Shown here: in pieces, positions 1-8,202 of the stretch
Position numbering within the stretch: position 1 is the stretch's first letter
Layout: the number at the start of each line of letters is the position of its first letter
NCBI GenBank assembly: GCA_902500785.1
Contig: CABVRW010000040.1
Coordinates: 1 to 35,296 of the forward strand
DNA length: 35,296 nt
DNA from: an uncultured Nitrospira sp.
GTDB taxonomy: Bacteria; Nitrospirota; Nitrospiria; Nitrospirales; Nitrospiraceae
Direction of reading: 5' to 3'
Position numbers and translations under genes: made by a program
Notes under the pieces: generated by a model
Seen by the model: only the letters and a program-made list of their open reading frames with translations
What the model was told of the DNA's origin: nothing
Databases searched by the model: none

Positions 1-337
1 CTACTGGACAGACCGGTTGGAGATCTCCACACCTCACTTCGCCTCCCCATGTACGCTCCATTCCGCACTGCCCCATTTTTAGCGACCCCATCTGGCCCTC
101 TGTGACCTCTCTCCTGCGGCGAGACCGTGGCGCACGAGGCTAGTCAGGACGAAAAGCCTCGAATTTAAGAGACTTGTCGGAGGACGTGGGAAGCATTCTG
201 TCCGGACCGTTACTCATAACTATTTGTAATGTTGTCGATTTGTCGGCGCTGAGCCTGAAAGTCTGGGAGGGCAATGACGGATGCTATATTTGTAACGTCA
301 GGCAGAGGTTACACCCCAGCGTGAAGGAGCAAGGTTC
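1..337. other. Leader/intergenic region without a gene
   Basis: I see no convincing coding region here; minus-strand frames crossing it are shadows of the lipoprotein gene that follows. An extended -10-like element (TGC followed by TATATT, 285-290) lies about 50 bases before the ATG at 338, without a good -35 box. A strong ribosome-binding site (AAGGAG, about 325-329, 8 bases before the start) precedes the lipoprotein gene. The promoter reading is inference. Confidence 0.4.
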
Positions 338-1087
338 ATGAAGCACCGTGGCGTATCGCAACTGATGTTGGGCGGAATGGCAGTGATTCTGTTGGCGGCA
401 CCAGGATGCAGCAATATGAAGTGGTTTCACTCTGGCTCGGACGACCAGTTCTCGTCGGAAATGGGACGCTCCGGTAACGGTTATGCGAAGGGAGAGGGCG
501 GCCGCGAGGGGTACGAGGGACATGACGGGCAGTACTCCCCTGACGGACAGTACCCCTCTCTTGGCCGGCACGATGGTGGATCGGCTGAGTCTGAGGGGGG
601 AGCGCTGCGGGGTTTCTCACCTCTCGTCAACGGCCAAATTTTAGGGGAAGAGCGACTCAGTCGCAGCCACATCGGCAATATGCTGGTGCCGGTCGATCGC
701 GATGAGAAGTGGTATGCCGAAATTCGCCGCGAAGAAGCGGCGGCGATGGACGCCGGGTTGAAAGATGTCTTCTACGGATATGACCGATACAGTGTGTCGG
801 ACAATGAGGGCGTGACCTCGCTGACAAGCAATGCCGATTGGCTCAAGGAGAACCCGAAGGCCCTCCTGAAGATCTCCGGGCATTGCGATGAGCGCGGCAC
901 CCATGATTACAACCTCGTGCTCGGTGAAAAACGTGCCAAGGCGGCGAGGAGTTTCCTGGTCGATCTGGGAGTCAACGCGAAGCAAGTGTCGATTGTGTCG
1001 TACGGGAAGGACCGTCCCTTCTGTGCCGATCACGACGAGGCCTGCCATCAGCAGAATCGGCGTGGCCATATGCTGCTGCGCAAATAA
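338..1087 (+). CDS. Pal-like OmpA-family outer-membrane lipoprotein
   Basis: A 249-residue lipoprotein predicted to tether the outer membrane to peptidoglycan. Residues 1-24 form a lipoprotein signal ending at Cys24 after a rather non-canonical lipobox (A-P-G-C). Residues about 45-90 are a low-complexity Gly/Tyr/Asp/Ser-rich linker. Residues about 140-249 are an OmpA/Pal domain with the typical GHxDERGT-type motif (here GHCDERGT), the LGEKRA helix, the VSYGK strand and the terminal NRR diaminopimelate-binding motif. Family knowledge: this fold binds non-covalently to the peptide stem of peptidoglycan. It is longer than a typical Pal (about 170 aa) because of the linker, and no tolB or ybgF lies beside it, so I give no gene symbol. 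Cysteines in the GHC, FC and AC segments of the binding domain are unusual. The start is fixed by AAGGAG eight bases upstream. Confidence 0.88.
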   Translation: MKHRGVSQLMLGGMAVILLAAPGCSNMKWFHSGSDDQFSSEMGRSGNGYAKGEGGREGYEGHDGQYSPDGQYPSLGRHDGGSAESEGGALRGFSPLVNGQILGEERLSRSHIGNMLVPVDRDEKWYAEIRREEAAAMDAGLKDVFYGYDRYSVSDNEGVTSLTSNADWLKENPKALLKISGHCDERGTHDYNLVLGEKRAKAARSFLVDLGVNAKQVSIVSYGKDRPFCADHDEACHQQNRRGHMLLRK

Positions 1088-1093
1088 ACAAGC

Positions 1094-1130
1094 GGTCCCG
1101 GCGCCTTTCCGCAGTGCGGGCGCCGGGACC
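1094..1130 (+). terminator. GC-rich hairpin after the Pal-like gene
   Basis: A perfect 12-bp inverted repeat (GGTCCCGGCGCC at 1094-1105 and its complement at 1119-1130) with a 13-base loop starts 7 bases after the stop codon of the lipoprotein gene. The position suits a transcription terminator or mRNA-stabilising hairpin. No T-tract follows, so a classical intrinsic terminator is not proven. Confidence 0.5.
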
Positions 1131-1405
1131 AGGTACCTCGCCGCCGCGCAGTCATCTCCATCCATCTCCCCGCTGCCGACTCCATAGGGTTCCCCATCGC
1201 ATACGAGGCGGATGTCCTGCGAGAAACTCGCGGACGGCCTCCTGCTGGGCCGACGGACCTATTCCGGAAGGGAGAAGAAGGTCCGTAATCTCCACTCCGT
1301 GTCTTTCTGCTGAGACAGAAGGGTGACAATACGCGGGAGCTTATGGTATTGAGCCACAGCAGGTGACAGACTTTCTGTCCCCTAAATCGCCGAAGGAGTA
1401 CGATT
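1131..1405. other. Intergenic stretch, no confident gene
   Basis: I see no coding region supported by a start signal. Two small 5-bp hairpins (about 1305-1320 and 1365-1379, GACAG/CTGTC) lie upstream of the 54-aa gene; they are too short to call as regulatory sites. Confidence 0.3.
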
Positions 1406-1570
1406 GTGAACCAGCGCTTTGGAATTACCGTGAAATTCTTGATTTCAGCCGATTCCCCGGAGGAGGCCGAAGAGATCATCGAATCGGGATGTGAGAAGAT
1501 GGCGACATCCATCCATGAAGGGGATGTCAGCTATGAGGGCATTGAAGATATTGAAGAGGAAGATGAGTAA
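1406..1570 (+). CDS. Small acidic protein, 54 aa, unknown function
   Basis: A short reading frame starting with GTG and preceded by a good ribosome-binding site (GAAGGAG, about 8 bases upstream). The product has a mixed N-terminal half (NQRFGITVKFLIS, a possible beta strand), a central helix rich in Glu (SPEEAEEIIESG) and a strongly acidic tail ending IEEEDE, giving a very low predicted isoelectric point. I do not recognise the family. It sits alone between the Pal-like gene and the DUF3422 gene, all on the same strand. The start signal and protein-like composition support it as real. Confidence 0.6.
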   Translation: MNQRFGITVKFLISADSPEEAEEIIESGCEKMATSIHEGDVSYEGIEDIEEEDE

Positions 1571-1694
1571 TGACGGCGACCGTCTGTGACGCCGCGGCCG
1601 CATCGCTGCGGTGCCCGCTCATTCTAGACGGAGGACAGGGGCGGTTGGATCCCGGACAAGCCGTCCGCTCGTGTGAGCCGGAGAGACGGGTGTT

Positions 1695-3086
1695 ATGACG
1701 GACCACGTGGAGACTCCCGGAACAGATTCCCGCCCGCCGGGATTTTTGAACCGGATTCATCAATCCAATAAACAGTATCTCCCGCAATGGCTCGGCGTTC
1801 CGGCGCACATTCACCACGTGGCGTACCGGATGGCCAACCCGCCGGTGGAGCGCCCCAATAGCCGTCGGGAGTTCCAACACCTTCTTCAGGCCCTGGATAT
1901 TTCAGAGGGCGGTATCGAAGAACGGTTCGGCTATGGATTTAAAGTCGCGCCCAATGGAGACCGCCTTGTCGTCGTGTGGGAGGCCCACACGGAGTACTAT
2001 AGCTACCAGGTCTGGCATGTGGTCCGTGATGCCACTACCCCGCTCGATTTCGGGCCGATCACGTTTCCCGGCTATCTGATGCCTCTCTGCCCCCTCGGGA
2101 TCCGCGTGAATGCGCTCGATCTGCTGTTCCTGCCGCAAGAGCTGCCGCTCGAACACGAGCTCCCTGCGAGGCTCCCCGGTGCCATGGTGTATGGCAGCCG
2201 TATTTTGGGAGACGACATCGTGGCGGTCACGAGTTTCACTCCCGACGAGTTCGATCGGGAGCGGTATCTGATCTGTTCGACCTCCGAACAAGCGCTGCGG
2301 CAACAGGTCGCCAAGATCGTCGATACGATCGTCGCCATTGAAAACTATTACCACCTGGTCATGTTGCCGATGAAGGCGTTTTCGCGCGCGGTCGATCAAA
2401 TTCATGACTATGAACAGCGACATCTGTATCAACGCGCCGTGTTGATCGAGCAGTTGGGTGGAACGACCCCGCCGACCATGCAGAAATGGCTGACGGTCCT
2501 GACCCAGGACCTCCTGCAGGTCAGCCGGCTGGCGGAGTCGATGCGGTACAGGCTGTCCGCCTCGGTGCCGTATGACCGCATCGTGCAGAGCAACCTCGTG
2601 GCGTTGCAGGAGCGACCCTACCCGCCTCTTCGTCAGATATCAGAGTATGTGAGCTGGAAGATCACCGGGGTGACCGAGGGCTATCAGCAGTTGCTCCGGC
2701 GCATCGACGCCATGGAAAAGGATTTTGAAGCGACGGTGGCCGTGCTTCGGACGCATATCGAGCTGCGGTTGCAGGAACAGAATATCGAATTACAGGATCA
2801 GAATATGAAATTGCTGATCAGCGTGGATTCCACCACGCGGGCGCAGGCGATCCTGCAGCGCACGGTCGAGAGTCTGTCCGTGATCGTGATTACCTACTAT
2901 CTGACGGGATTAGGAAGTTATGTGCTGAAAGCTGGTTATGAGATGGGATGGCTGAAAAACGCCCATGTGGCGACGGCGATCTTTGTGCCGATCGCGTTCG
3001 GCATTTCCTTCACCCTCATGACCGTGGGCAGGAAAATTATCGTCAAACGAATGGCGAGTTCCGTCAAGGACGCGGCGGGGCACTGA
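1695..3086 (+). CDS. DUF3422 family membrane-anchored protein
   Basis: A 463-residue protein that matches from memory the DUF3422 (predicted membrane-anchored) family, whose function is unknown. The N-terminal two thirds appear soluble, with conserved-looking segments such as PPVERPNSRREF near residue 50 and the WEAHTEYYSY stretch near 94. A helical region with coiled-coil character (EQNIELQDQNMKL, about residues 362-375) follows. Two hydrophobic segments near the C-terminus (about 395-420 and 430-452) look like transmembrane helices, ending in a basic tail. This gives a tail-anchored layout with the large domain probably cytoplasmic. A GGAG sequence lies about 10 bases before the ATG. It is not obviously part of an operon; the next gene is convergent. 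Confidence 0.8.
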   Translation: MTDHVETPGTDSRPPGFLNRIHQSNKQYLPQWLGVPAHIHHVAYRMANPPVERPNSRREFQHLLQALDISEGGIEERFGYGFKVAPNGDRLVVVWEAHTEYYSYQVWHVVRDATTPLDFGPITFPGYLMPLCPLGIRVNALDLLFLPQELPLEHELPARLPGAMVYGSRILGDDIVAVTSFTPDEFDRERYLICSTSEQALRQQVAKIVDTIVAIENYYHLVMLPMKAFSRAVDQIHDYEQRHLYQRAVLIEQLGGTTPPTMQKWLTVLTQDLLQVSRLAESMRYRLSASVPYDRIVQSNLVALQERPYPPLRQISEYVSWKITGVTEGYQQLLRRIDAMEKDFEATVAVLRTHIELRLQEQNIELQDQNMKLLISVDSTTRAQAILQRTVESLSVIVITYYLTGLGSYVLKAGYEMGWLKNAHVATAIFVPIAFGISFTLMTVGRKIIVKRMASSVKDAAGH

Positions 3087-3197
3087 TGTCGGTACCCTGC
3101 GCGACCGTCCACTCCTGACTCCACGCTCTCTTCTCTACGTAGCTGAATCGAAGCGGGCGAGTTCGTTAGGTGGCGGTATGCCCTCGAAGGCTCTCGC

Positions 3198-3560
3198 TTA
3201 GGCCGCGGTCAGTTCACACCCATCCGCATCGGCTTCAACGGCTGACGCTTCGAGCACCTGGCCGATCAAGCGCTGCAGACGGTTCTGCTCATCCCGACGC
3301 ACACGGATAAACTCGATCCCTGCTTTCTGCTCAGTGGCCCATCGAACCTTCGCCAGTCCGACGGTGAGTGGTCGGGCCTGGTCCGGTGCCATCACATGCA
3401 GTTCGAGGTAATCGCCTGGCTGGACGGGAAGGGTCGTTTCCACGGCGCACCCAGGCCCGGAGAGGTTGATGAGCGTTCCCTGGCCGACCATTGAGTCGCA
3501 CGACACACGAACAGGGTAGGTGACGGCGACTCGAATCGATGAACGATGATCCATGTTCAT
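3198..3560 (-). CDS. Stand-alone PilZ domain protein
   Basis: A 120-residue single-domain PilZ protein, a family that typically binds cyclic di-GMP and acts by protein contact on motility, adhesion or exopolysaccharide systems. Both halves of the binding signature are visible: RxxxR at Arg6-Arg10 and NxSxxG at Asn32-Gly37. The beta-barrel continues to about residue 90, with a conserved VRW strand, then a C-terminal helix (RDEQNRLQRLIGQVL) and a short acidic tail. The start is supported by an excellent AAGGAGG seven bases upstream. It is a paralogue of the PilZ gene at 4624-4944. No partner gene lies beside it, so its target cannot be read from context. Confidence 0.88.
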   Translation of the reverse strand: MNMDHRSSIRVAVTYPVRVSCDSMVGQGTLINLSGPGCAVETTLPVQPGDYLELHVMAPDQARPLTVGLAKVRWATEQKAGIEFIRVRRDEQNRLQRLIGQVLEASAVEADADGCELTAA

Positions 3561-3893
3561 AGTATGGCCTCCTTGCCTTAGCCCTCGGTTCCTGAGGGTC
3601 TATAGGCCTTTTCGGTAGGGATTTCGCCGAACTTTAGCCGATTGCGGAACACTCGATTTTGCCCAATACGCGATGATCAGCTCATGCGCCCCGTCGGCAT
3701 CTGCATGGCCGGCAGGATGTGCAATCAGCCGCCTCTTCGTCCGTCCGAGAAACGTCGTTCGTCTTTCATCATAGGCGTCTGCTCGACCAGCTCTAGAGGT
3801 ACCGACGGCTGGCATGACCTGGCCCCCGTCATCAGCCAGACGCTCGTATTTCCAGCGAGATACGCGTCACGATTCACCCACGTCGGGCAGGCG
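3561..3893. other. Intergenic region, no confident gene
   Basis: Open frames of 71 aa (minus) and 161 aa (plus) cross this stretch, but their composition is unlike a protein (rich in Arg, Ser, His, with no hydrophobic core) and they lack ribosome-binding sites. I see no RNA gene. It presumably holds the promoter of the PilZ gene read leftward from 3560. Confidence 0.35.
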
Positions 3894-4100
3894 TTAGGCG
3901 GCCTTGTCGGGTGGAGGGGGCGGCAGGCGAGAGGAGTTGGGAAGATGCCGATGACCCGTCAACCACAGTGCCAAAGGGATACTCACCGGGAAGGGGAGGA
4001 GAATGAGGGCGAGGATAGCCAGGACTCTACCAACCGACATCCGACGGGTCGAGATTATGGTGGCGAAGAACATTGGTACGGTCCTGACATCCGGGGCCAT
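3894..4100 (-). CDS. Possible small membrane protein with proline-rich tail
   Basis: A 68-residue frame with one clear hydrophobic segment (VLAILALILLPFPVSIPLALWL, in pieces about residues 25-46) followed by a short proline-rich cytoplasmic or periplasmic tail (PPPPPDK). The start is uncertain: ATG codons at 4100, 4073 and 4040 are all possible and none has a strong ribosome-binding site. It lies just downstream of another small membrane-protein gene on the same strand (4122-4244), which supports a tiny operon. I do not recognise the family. Confidence 0.4.
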   Translation of the reverse strand: MAPDVRTVPMFFATIISTRRMSVGRVLAILALILLPFPVSIPLALWLTGHRHLPNSSRLPPPPPDKAA

Positions 4101-4121
4101 GACTGGTGCTTGAAGGTCGTA

Positions 4122-4244
4122 TCATGACCCCTCTAAGCTCGTCGGGCGATTCCTGTGAGGCATGGTGAGGAGATCCGTAATCCACTGTCCGATCAAGGCG
4201 GCGAAGGCAATGACGGTAATCACAATCTCCGATAGGTACTCCAT
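4122..4244 (-). CDS. Small single-pass membrane protein, 40 aa
   Basis: A 40-residue product, MEYLSEI followed by a hydrophobic helix (about residues 7-26) and a basic C-terminal tail. I chose the internal ATG at 4244 rather than the upstream ATG at 4322 because AGGAGA lies seven bases before it and the upstream extension (rich in Arg and Ser) is not protein-like. The TGA stop overlaps an ATG (ATGA), which could couple it to a 31-codon frame, but that frame does not look like a protein. The function is unknown. Confidence 0.5.
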   Translation of the reverse strand: MEYLSEIVITVIAFAALIGQWITDLLTMPHRNRPTSLEGS

Positions 4245-4623
4245 GAGATGTCTCCTGCGTAGGCTCCGATCCGAGGCAAGCACCTTGCTGTTGCCGTTAT
4301 CACAAAGCAACCCTTGTGCCAACAGGAGCGTGCGTAGGTTTTCCCGCGAGCGGCATCATGTGGCTGAATATCTCAGCCGTTCGAGGCAGGGTTGCTGAAT
4401 CGGCGAGGGGGCGAGGTGATTCAGTCCGTAGAAAGAGATACGGCCTCGTATCCTTATCGATACGCCGGCCGAGTGTTGTCCACGAGCCGCGGGAGTCGGC
4501 CGAGCGTCTGCGTCAGCAGACTACTTTCTCGGCAAACCGGTTGATTTCGAGTACGGAACAGCGTATCCATCTTCGAACGTTTTATGGATCGAACCCGGGC
4601 GGCTCATCTTACGAAAGGCACAT
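4245..4623. other. Intergenic region between divergent genes
   Basis: This stretch separates the leftward small membrane-protein genes from the rightward PilZ gene, so it should hold promoters for both. I see no convincing gene, RNA or strong promoter match. Confidence 0.3.
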
Positions 4624-4944
4624 GTGGAGCGTCGCGATAGTCCCCGCTATGAAATCGAGGTGCCGCTCACGTTTTCAGGCAAGTCGGTGGCCGGAAGCGG
4701 GTTGGTCACCAGTCTTTCCAAGGAAGGCTGTCATGTCGTGAGCGAGGATTCGCTCCCCGCACGGGCTTGCCTTTCCCTTCTTGTCGAATTCCCTGCTCCG
4801 TATGAGCCGCTGACGGTTGAGGTCGCCGAGGTACGGTGGACGAATGCCACGGGCTTCGGTCTCGTGTTCGTGCATGTGCACGACGAGGAGCATGCGCGGC
4901 TTGAGCGGTTTATCGGTTGGCTGAAGCGGACGCACAACAATTGA
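4624..4944 (+). CDS. Stand-alone PilZ domain protein with degenerate ligand motif
   Basis: A 106-residue PilZ-fold protein beginning with GTG (ERRDSPRYE), preceded by AAAGG. The RxxxR half of the cyclic di-GMP motif is present at Arg4-Arg8, but the second half reads SLSKEG (residues 30-35), with Ser where Asp or Asn is expected. The rest parallels the PilZ protein at 3198-3560: an LTVEVAEVRW strand and a final amphipathic helix (HARLERFIGWLK). The two are paralogues only about 1 kb apart but on opposite strands. Cyclic di-GMP binding may be weakened or lost here; that is inference from the motif alone. Confidence 0.82.
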   Translation: MERRDSPRYEIEVPLTFSGKSVAGSGLVTSLSKEGCHVVSEDSLPARACLSLLVEFPAPYEPLTVEVAEVRWTNATGFGLVFVHVHDEEHARLERFIGWLKRTHNN

Positions 4945-4978
4945 TGCCTGGGTTGTTCGGTGAGGCTCGGCCTCGTTC

Positions 4979-5908
4979 TCAGCGTGAGAGGGCGGGAATA
5001 TCGACATGCACCTCAACATGCGCATCTCGGGTGCCGAGAGGAAACGGAGGAAAGGGGTGGGCGTTCACGACGGCCAGGACCGCCGCCTGATCTAATTCCC
5101 GATCTCCCGAGCTGCGTTCGACTTCGATCAGCTGGGCCTCGCCGTTCGCATAGAGTCGAAAGCCGATGCCCGGCAGGGGTCCGACTTCCCCATTGCGACG
5201 TGCGGGCCCTTCATTCAACATCCGTTTTCCGATGAGACGCTGCAGCATTTTCCAATAACCCTCCTGCCGAGACAGACCTCCGTTCCCAAGCAACTCCTCC
5301 TCTTCCAGGCGACCATCGAGTAAGGCCATCTCGGCGGGTTGCCTCCGTACCCGTTCAGATTCATCCGTTAGGTGAGCGGAGAGATCCGCCGGACTGGATC
5401 GATGATCAGCGTATCCAGGAATGGCAATCGTGACAATGACCGTGCGTTCAACCAGTCGCTCCACATGCAGCTCCTGTTGACGGCCGATCAGGATCTGCAG
5501 GGTGGTCGCTTTCGGAGGCGTGCCCAGGGTGCCTGAGAGCCGACCGAGGTCGACGGTCGCGGCGTAGTGATGTCGAGCGTGATCAATTTCCAGCGGAACG
5601 GTGTAGGGTGCGGAGGTGGGGGTTTCGAACACCGCGACGAGTCGTTCTCCTCGACGAACCGGTGATTCCGGGATATCGACCGAGACAGTGAGCCCCCGGT
5701 TGATCGGCAGCGAGCCGAACAGGCTATCGGCCGATACCTCGATATGCACATCCTTGGGCGTGAGTTGCGGAGTTGTGCCGTTCACGCCCGGAGCGTCGGT
5801 CATCAGGGTCAGCATCCCGCAGAGCGCGACGAGAGTGCTCCACCCTCTCCATTGAGGGCCTGATGGGTGGATAATAGGGAGCGGTGACGGAGGGGATGTC
5901 CAAGGCAT
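4979..5908 (-). CDS. TonB C-terminal-domain (energy-transducer-like) protein
   Basis: A 309-residue protein. The N-terminus has a proline-rich start followed by one hydrophobic segment (about residues 22-40) that could be a signal anchor or signal peptide. The middle (about 50-165) is predicted beta-rich and unrecognised. The last 80 residues resemble the TonB C-terminal domain: GFRLYANGEAQLIEVERSSGDRELDQ (in pieces) then AVLAVVNAHPFPPFP, the family's usual strand-helix-strand pattern. Family knowledge: TonB transduces proton-motive force to outer-membrane receptors, but many proteins with this domain have other envelope roles. No ExbB, ExbD or receptor gene is nearby, and the proline-rich periplasm-spanning linker of classical TonB is absent, so true TonB function is doubtful. 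No clear ribosome-binding site precedes the ATG. Confidence 0.72.
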   Translation of the reverse strand: MPWTSPPSPLPIIHPSGPQWRGWSTLVALCGMLTLMTDAPGVNGTTPQLTPKDVHIEVSADSLFGSLPINRGLTVSVDIPESPVRRGERLVAVFETPTSAPYTVPLEIDHARHHYAATVDLGRLSGTLGTPPKATTLQILIGRQQELHVERLVERTVIVTIAIPGYADHRSSPADLSAHLTDESERVRRQPAEMALLDGRLEEEELLGNGGLSRQEGYWKMLQRLIGKRMLNEGPARRNGEVGPLPGIGFRLYANGEAQLIEVERSSGDRELDQAAVLAVVNAHPFPPFPLGTRDAHVEVHVDIPALSR

Positions 5909-6069
5909 GTTGGCGACGTCTGTCCGGTTGTATGGTCTGTCGGTCTCTTCATGAGTACCACGAGTCGGGGCGAGCGCCTACTCAAATGGCAGAACCGTCG
6001 GCGGCAGGGAGGTTGCGGTTACAGAAGGGATCAGGCAGGATGCCCCATACGTATTGAGAGGCCTCGGCT

Positions 6070-7599
6070 ATGAGCGCAGTGCCCATGATAGATCTCCCTC
6101 AGCTGCGAACTCCTTGTGTCATGGTCATTTTCGGCATCGATGGTGACTTGGCCAAGCGGAAGCTGATTCCGGCCGTTTACAATCTGATGGCCGGTCATTT
6201 CCTTCCGGAGGGGTTTGCGATCGTGGGGTTGGATCGGCCGGAGATGACGACGACGGAGTTTCGCGAGAGGCTGGATCGGGTCATGGTCGACCATTTACCG
6301 GGTGCCTTCGACCGATCGGTGTGGAAGGCGTTGTTGGAGCGTGTGCATTATCTCGCGGGGGATTTTCAAGAAGGGGGCACCTATCGACGGCTGAACGATT
6401 TGCTGCAGCAGGTCGATACATCGTCCGGTACCAAAGGCAACTATATCTTTTACATGGCGACCATTCCCGGTTTGTTCGGCCAGATCGTGACGCATCTGGG
6501 AGAGTATGGTCTGACGGTTGAACGTGAAAGCGCCTGGCGCCGGGTCATCATCGAAAAACCATTTGGACACGATCTGGAATCGGCGCGGGCTCTGAACCAT
6601 GAACTCCAGCGAGTGTTGCAGGAACGCCAAATCTACCGAATCGATCACTATCTCGGGAAAGAAACGGTACAGAATATTCTGGTGTTCAGGTTTGCCAACG
6701 GCATCTTCGAGCCGGTCTGGAACCGTCAATACATCGACCATGTGCAAATCACCGTCGCGGAGAGCCTCGGGGTGGAACATCGAGGCCGCTACTACGAACA
6801 GGCGGGTGCGTTGCGGGATATGGTGCCGAATCACCTCCTGCAGTTGCTCTGCTTCCTGGCGATGGAACCGCCGAACTCCTTTGCCGCCGATGCCGTGCGC
6901 GACGAAAAAGCGAAGGTGTTGCGCGGGGTCACGCCGTTGAGTTCGCTGGATGTCTTGCGGTTCGTCGTCTTCGGGCAGTATGGGCCGGGCACGGCCGACG
7001 GGAAGGCGGTCGAGGGCTACCGGTCAGAGCCCCATGTGGGACCGGACTCGATGACCGAGACGTTTGTGGCGATGAAATTATTCATCGACAACTGGCGCTG
7101 GGCAGGGGTCCCCTTTTATCTCAGAACCGGGAAGCGGATGGCACGTCGCTTGACTGAGATCGTGGTGCAGTTCAAGCGGGCGCCGTTCATGTTGTTCCGG
7201 AAAACCCAGGTCGATCGCCTGGCCCCGAACGTGCTCGTCATCCGCATCCAACCCGACGAGGGCATCTCGCTGCGCTTTGATGCCAAAGTGCCCGGGCCGA
7301 CGGTGCAGATCGGCACGGTGGACATGGATTTTCAGTATACGGATTATTTCGGGAATGCCCCGCACACCGGCTACGAGACGCTTCTGCACGATGCCATGGC
7401 GGGGGACGCGACGCTGTTTCAACGGGCCGACAATATTGAGCTGGGCTGGGCGATCGTGGAAACGATTCTCGATGTGTGGAAGTCCCTTCCCGGAGCCGCG
7501 GCATTCCCGAATTACCAGAGTGGAAGTTGGGGCCCATCGGAGGCCGAGGCGTTATTGCGGCGTGAAGGCCGGGAGTGGTGGAATGGAGGGCGGGCCTAG
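6070..7599 (+). CDS. zwf: Glucose-6-phosphate 1-dehydrogenase
   Basis: Oxidises glucose-6-phosphate to 6-phosphogluconolactone, the entry step of the oxidative pentose phosphate pathway. At 509 aa it is the usual length. Visible features are the N-terminal Rossmann loop [12 protein letters not shown] (residues 21-32), the substrate-binding and catalytic signature RIDHYLGKE (190-198), [14 protein letters not shown] just after it, and the C-terminal beta+alpha domain to the end. The nucleotide-binding loop is unusual: the family normally has GxSGDL or GxTGDL, and here Asp24 takes the Ser/Thr position. GAGAGG lies about nine bases before the ATG; a second in-frame ATG at 6085 is possible. msrA follows 32 bases downstream, so the two may be co-transcribed. 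A transaldolase of the same pathway is encoded at 27320-27967. Confidence 0.96.
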   Translation: MSAVPMIDLPQLRTPCVMVIFGIDGDLAKRKLIPAVYNLMAGHFLPEGFAIVGLDRPEMTTTEFRERLDRVMVDHLPGAFDRSVWKALLERVHYLAGDFQEGGTYRRLNDLLQQVDTSSGTKGNYIFYMATIPGLFGQIVTHLGEYGLTVERESAWRRVIIEKPFGHDLESARALNHELQRVLQERQIYRIDHYLGKETVQNILVFRFANGIFEPVWNRQYIDHVQITVAESLGVEHRGRYYEQAGALRDMVPNHLLQLLCFLAMEPPNSFAADAVRDEKAKVLRGVTPLSSLDVLRFVVFGQYGPGTADGKAVEGYRSEPHVGPDSMTETFVAMKLFIDNWRWAGVPFYLRTGKRMARRLTEIVVQFKRAPFMLFRKTQVDRLAPNVLVIRIQPDEGISLRFDAKVPGPTVQIGTVDMDFQYTDYFGNAPHTGYETLLHDAMAGDATLFQRADNIELGWAIVETILDVWKSLPGAAAFPNYQSGSWGPSEAEALLRREGREWWNGGRA

Positions 7600-7631
7600 C
7601 CTGCAATCTTAGGGACGAGGAGAGGTGGACT

Positions 7632-8177
7632 ATGGCGCAGGCAACGACCGAAATCGCCACTCTGGCGGGTGGCTGTTTTTGGTGTCTTGAAGCGGTCTAC
7701 GACCAGGTAAAAGGGGTGCAGGCGGTCGAGTCCGGATATATCGGCGGGCTAGTCAATGCTCCGACCTATGAGCAGGTTTGCGGCGGACGGACGGGGCATG
7801 CGGAAGCCGTGCGGATTACCTTCGATCCTCAAGTGGTGACTTATCGTGATCTGTTGAACGTGTTTTTCATCATTCATGATCCCACGACGCTGAATCGGCA
7901 AGGTCATGACGCGGGAACGCAGTACCGCTCCGGAATCTTTTTCCATTCCCCGGAGCAGCAGCAGATCGCCCACGAGGTGATCGCCGCCGTGACCCGGGAG
8001 GGTCTTTATCCCAATCCGATTGTGACCGAGGTGGTGCCGGCAAGTCAGTGGTTTGAGGCCGAGGCCTATCATCAGGAATACTTTGCCCGCAATCCGTTTG
8101 CGGGCTATTGCACCCAGGTCGTCGGACCTAAGGTAGCGAAGTTTCGTCAGCACTGCGCCTCGCTGCTCAAACCCTAA
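7632..8177 (+). CDS. msrA: Peptide methionine sulfoxide reductase MsrA
   Basis: Reduces the S-epimer of methionine sulfoxide in proteins and free methionine, a repair enzyme for oxidative damage in the cytoplasm. The 181-residue product carries the family signature GGCFWC with catalytic Cys15 and the second Cys18, the SGYIGG and CGGRTGHAEAV segments, the FFIIHDPTTLNRQGHDAGTQYRS substrate region (in pieces about 80-101), and a C-terminal GYCTQV cysteine that may act as a resolving residue. The start at 7632 is preceded by GGAGAGG; an upstream in-frame extension overlaps zwf and is rejected. It lies 32 bases after zwf, and the NADPH made by Zwf feeds the thioredoxin that recycles MsrA, which makes the pairing sensible. 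Confidence 0.96.
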   Translation: MAQATTEIATLAGGCFWCLEAVYDQVKGVQAVESGYIGGLVNAPTYEQVCGGRTGHAEAVRITFDPQVVTYRDLLNVFFIIHDPTTLNRQGHDAGTQYRSGIFFHSPEQQQIAHEVIAAVTREGLYPNPIVTEVVPASQWFEAEAYHQEYFARNPFAGYCTQVVGPKVAKFRQHCASLLKP

Positions 8178-8202
8178 GAGGGAGCGCGGAAGGTGCGTCC
8201 CG

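Noticed and set aside
641-1165. Long minus-strand frame of 174 aa
   Set aside because: It lies opposite the Pal-like gene, has no start signal and an atypical composition; a shadow of the high-GC plus-strand gene.
3642-4127. Plus-strand frame of 161 aa
   Set aside because: Rich in Arg, Gly and Ser with no hydrophobic core or recognised motif, no ribosome-binding site, and it overlaps the small membrane-protein frame on the other strand.
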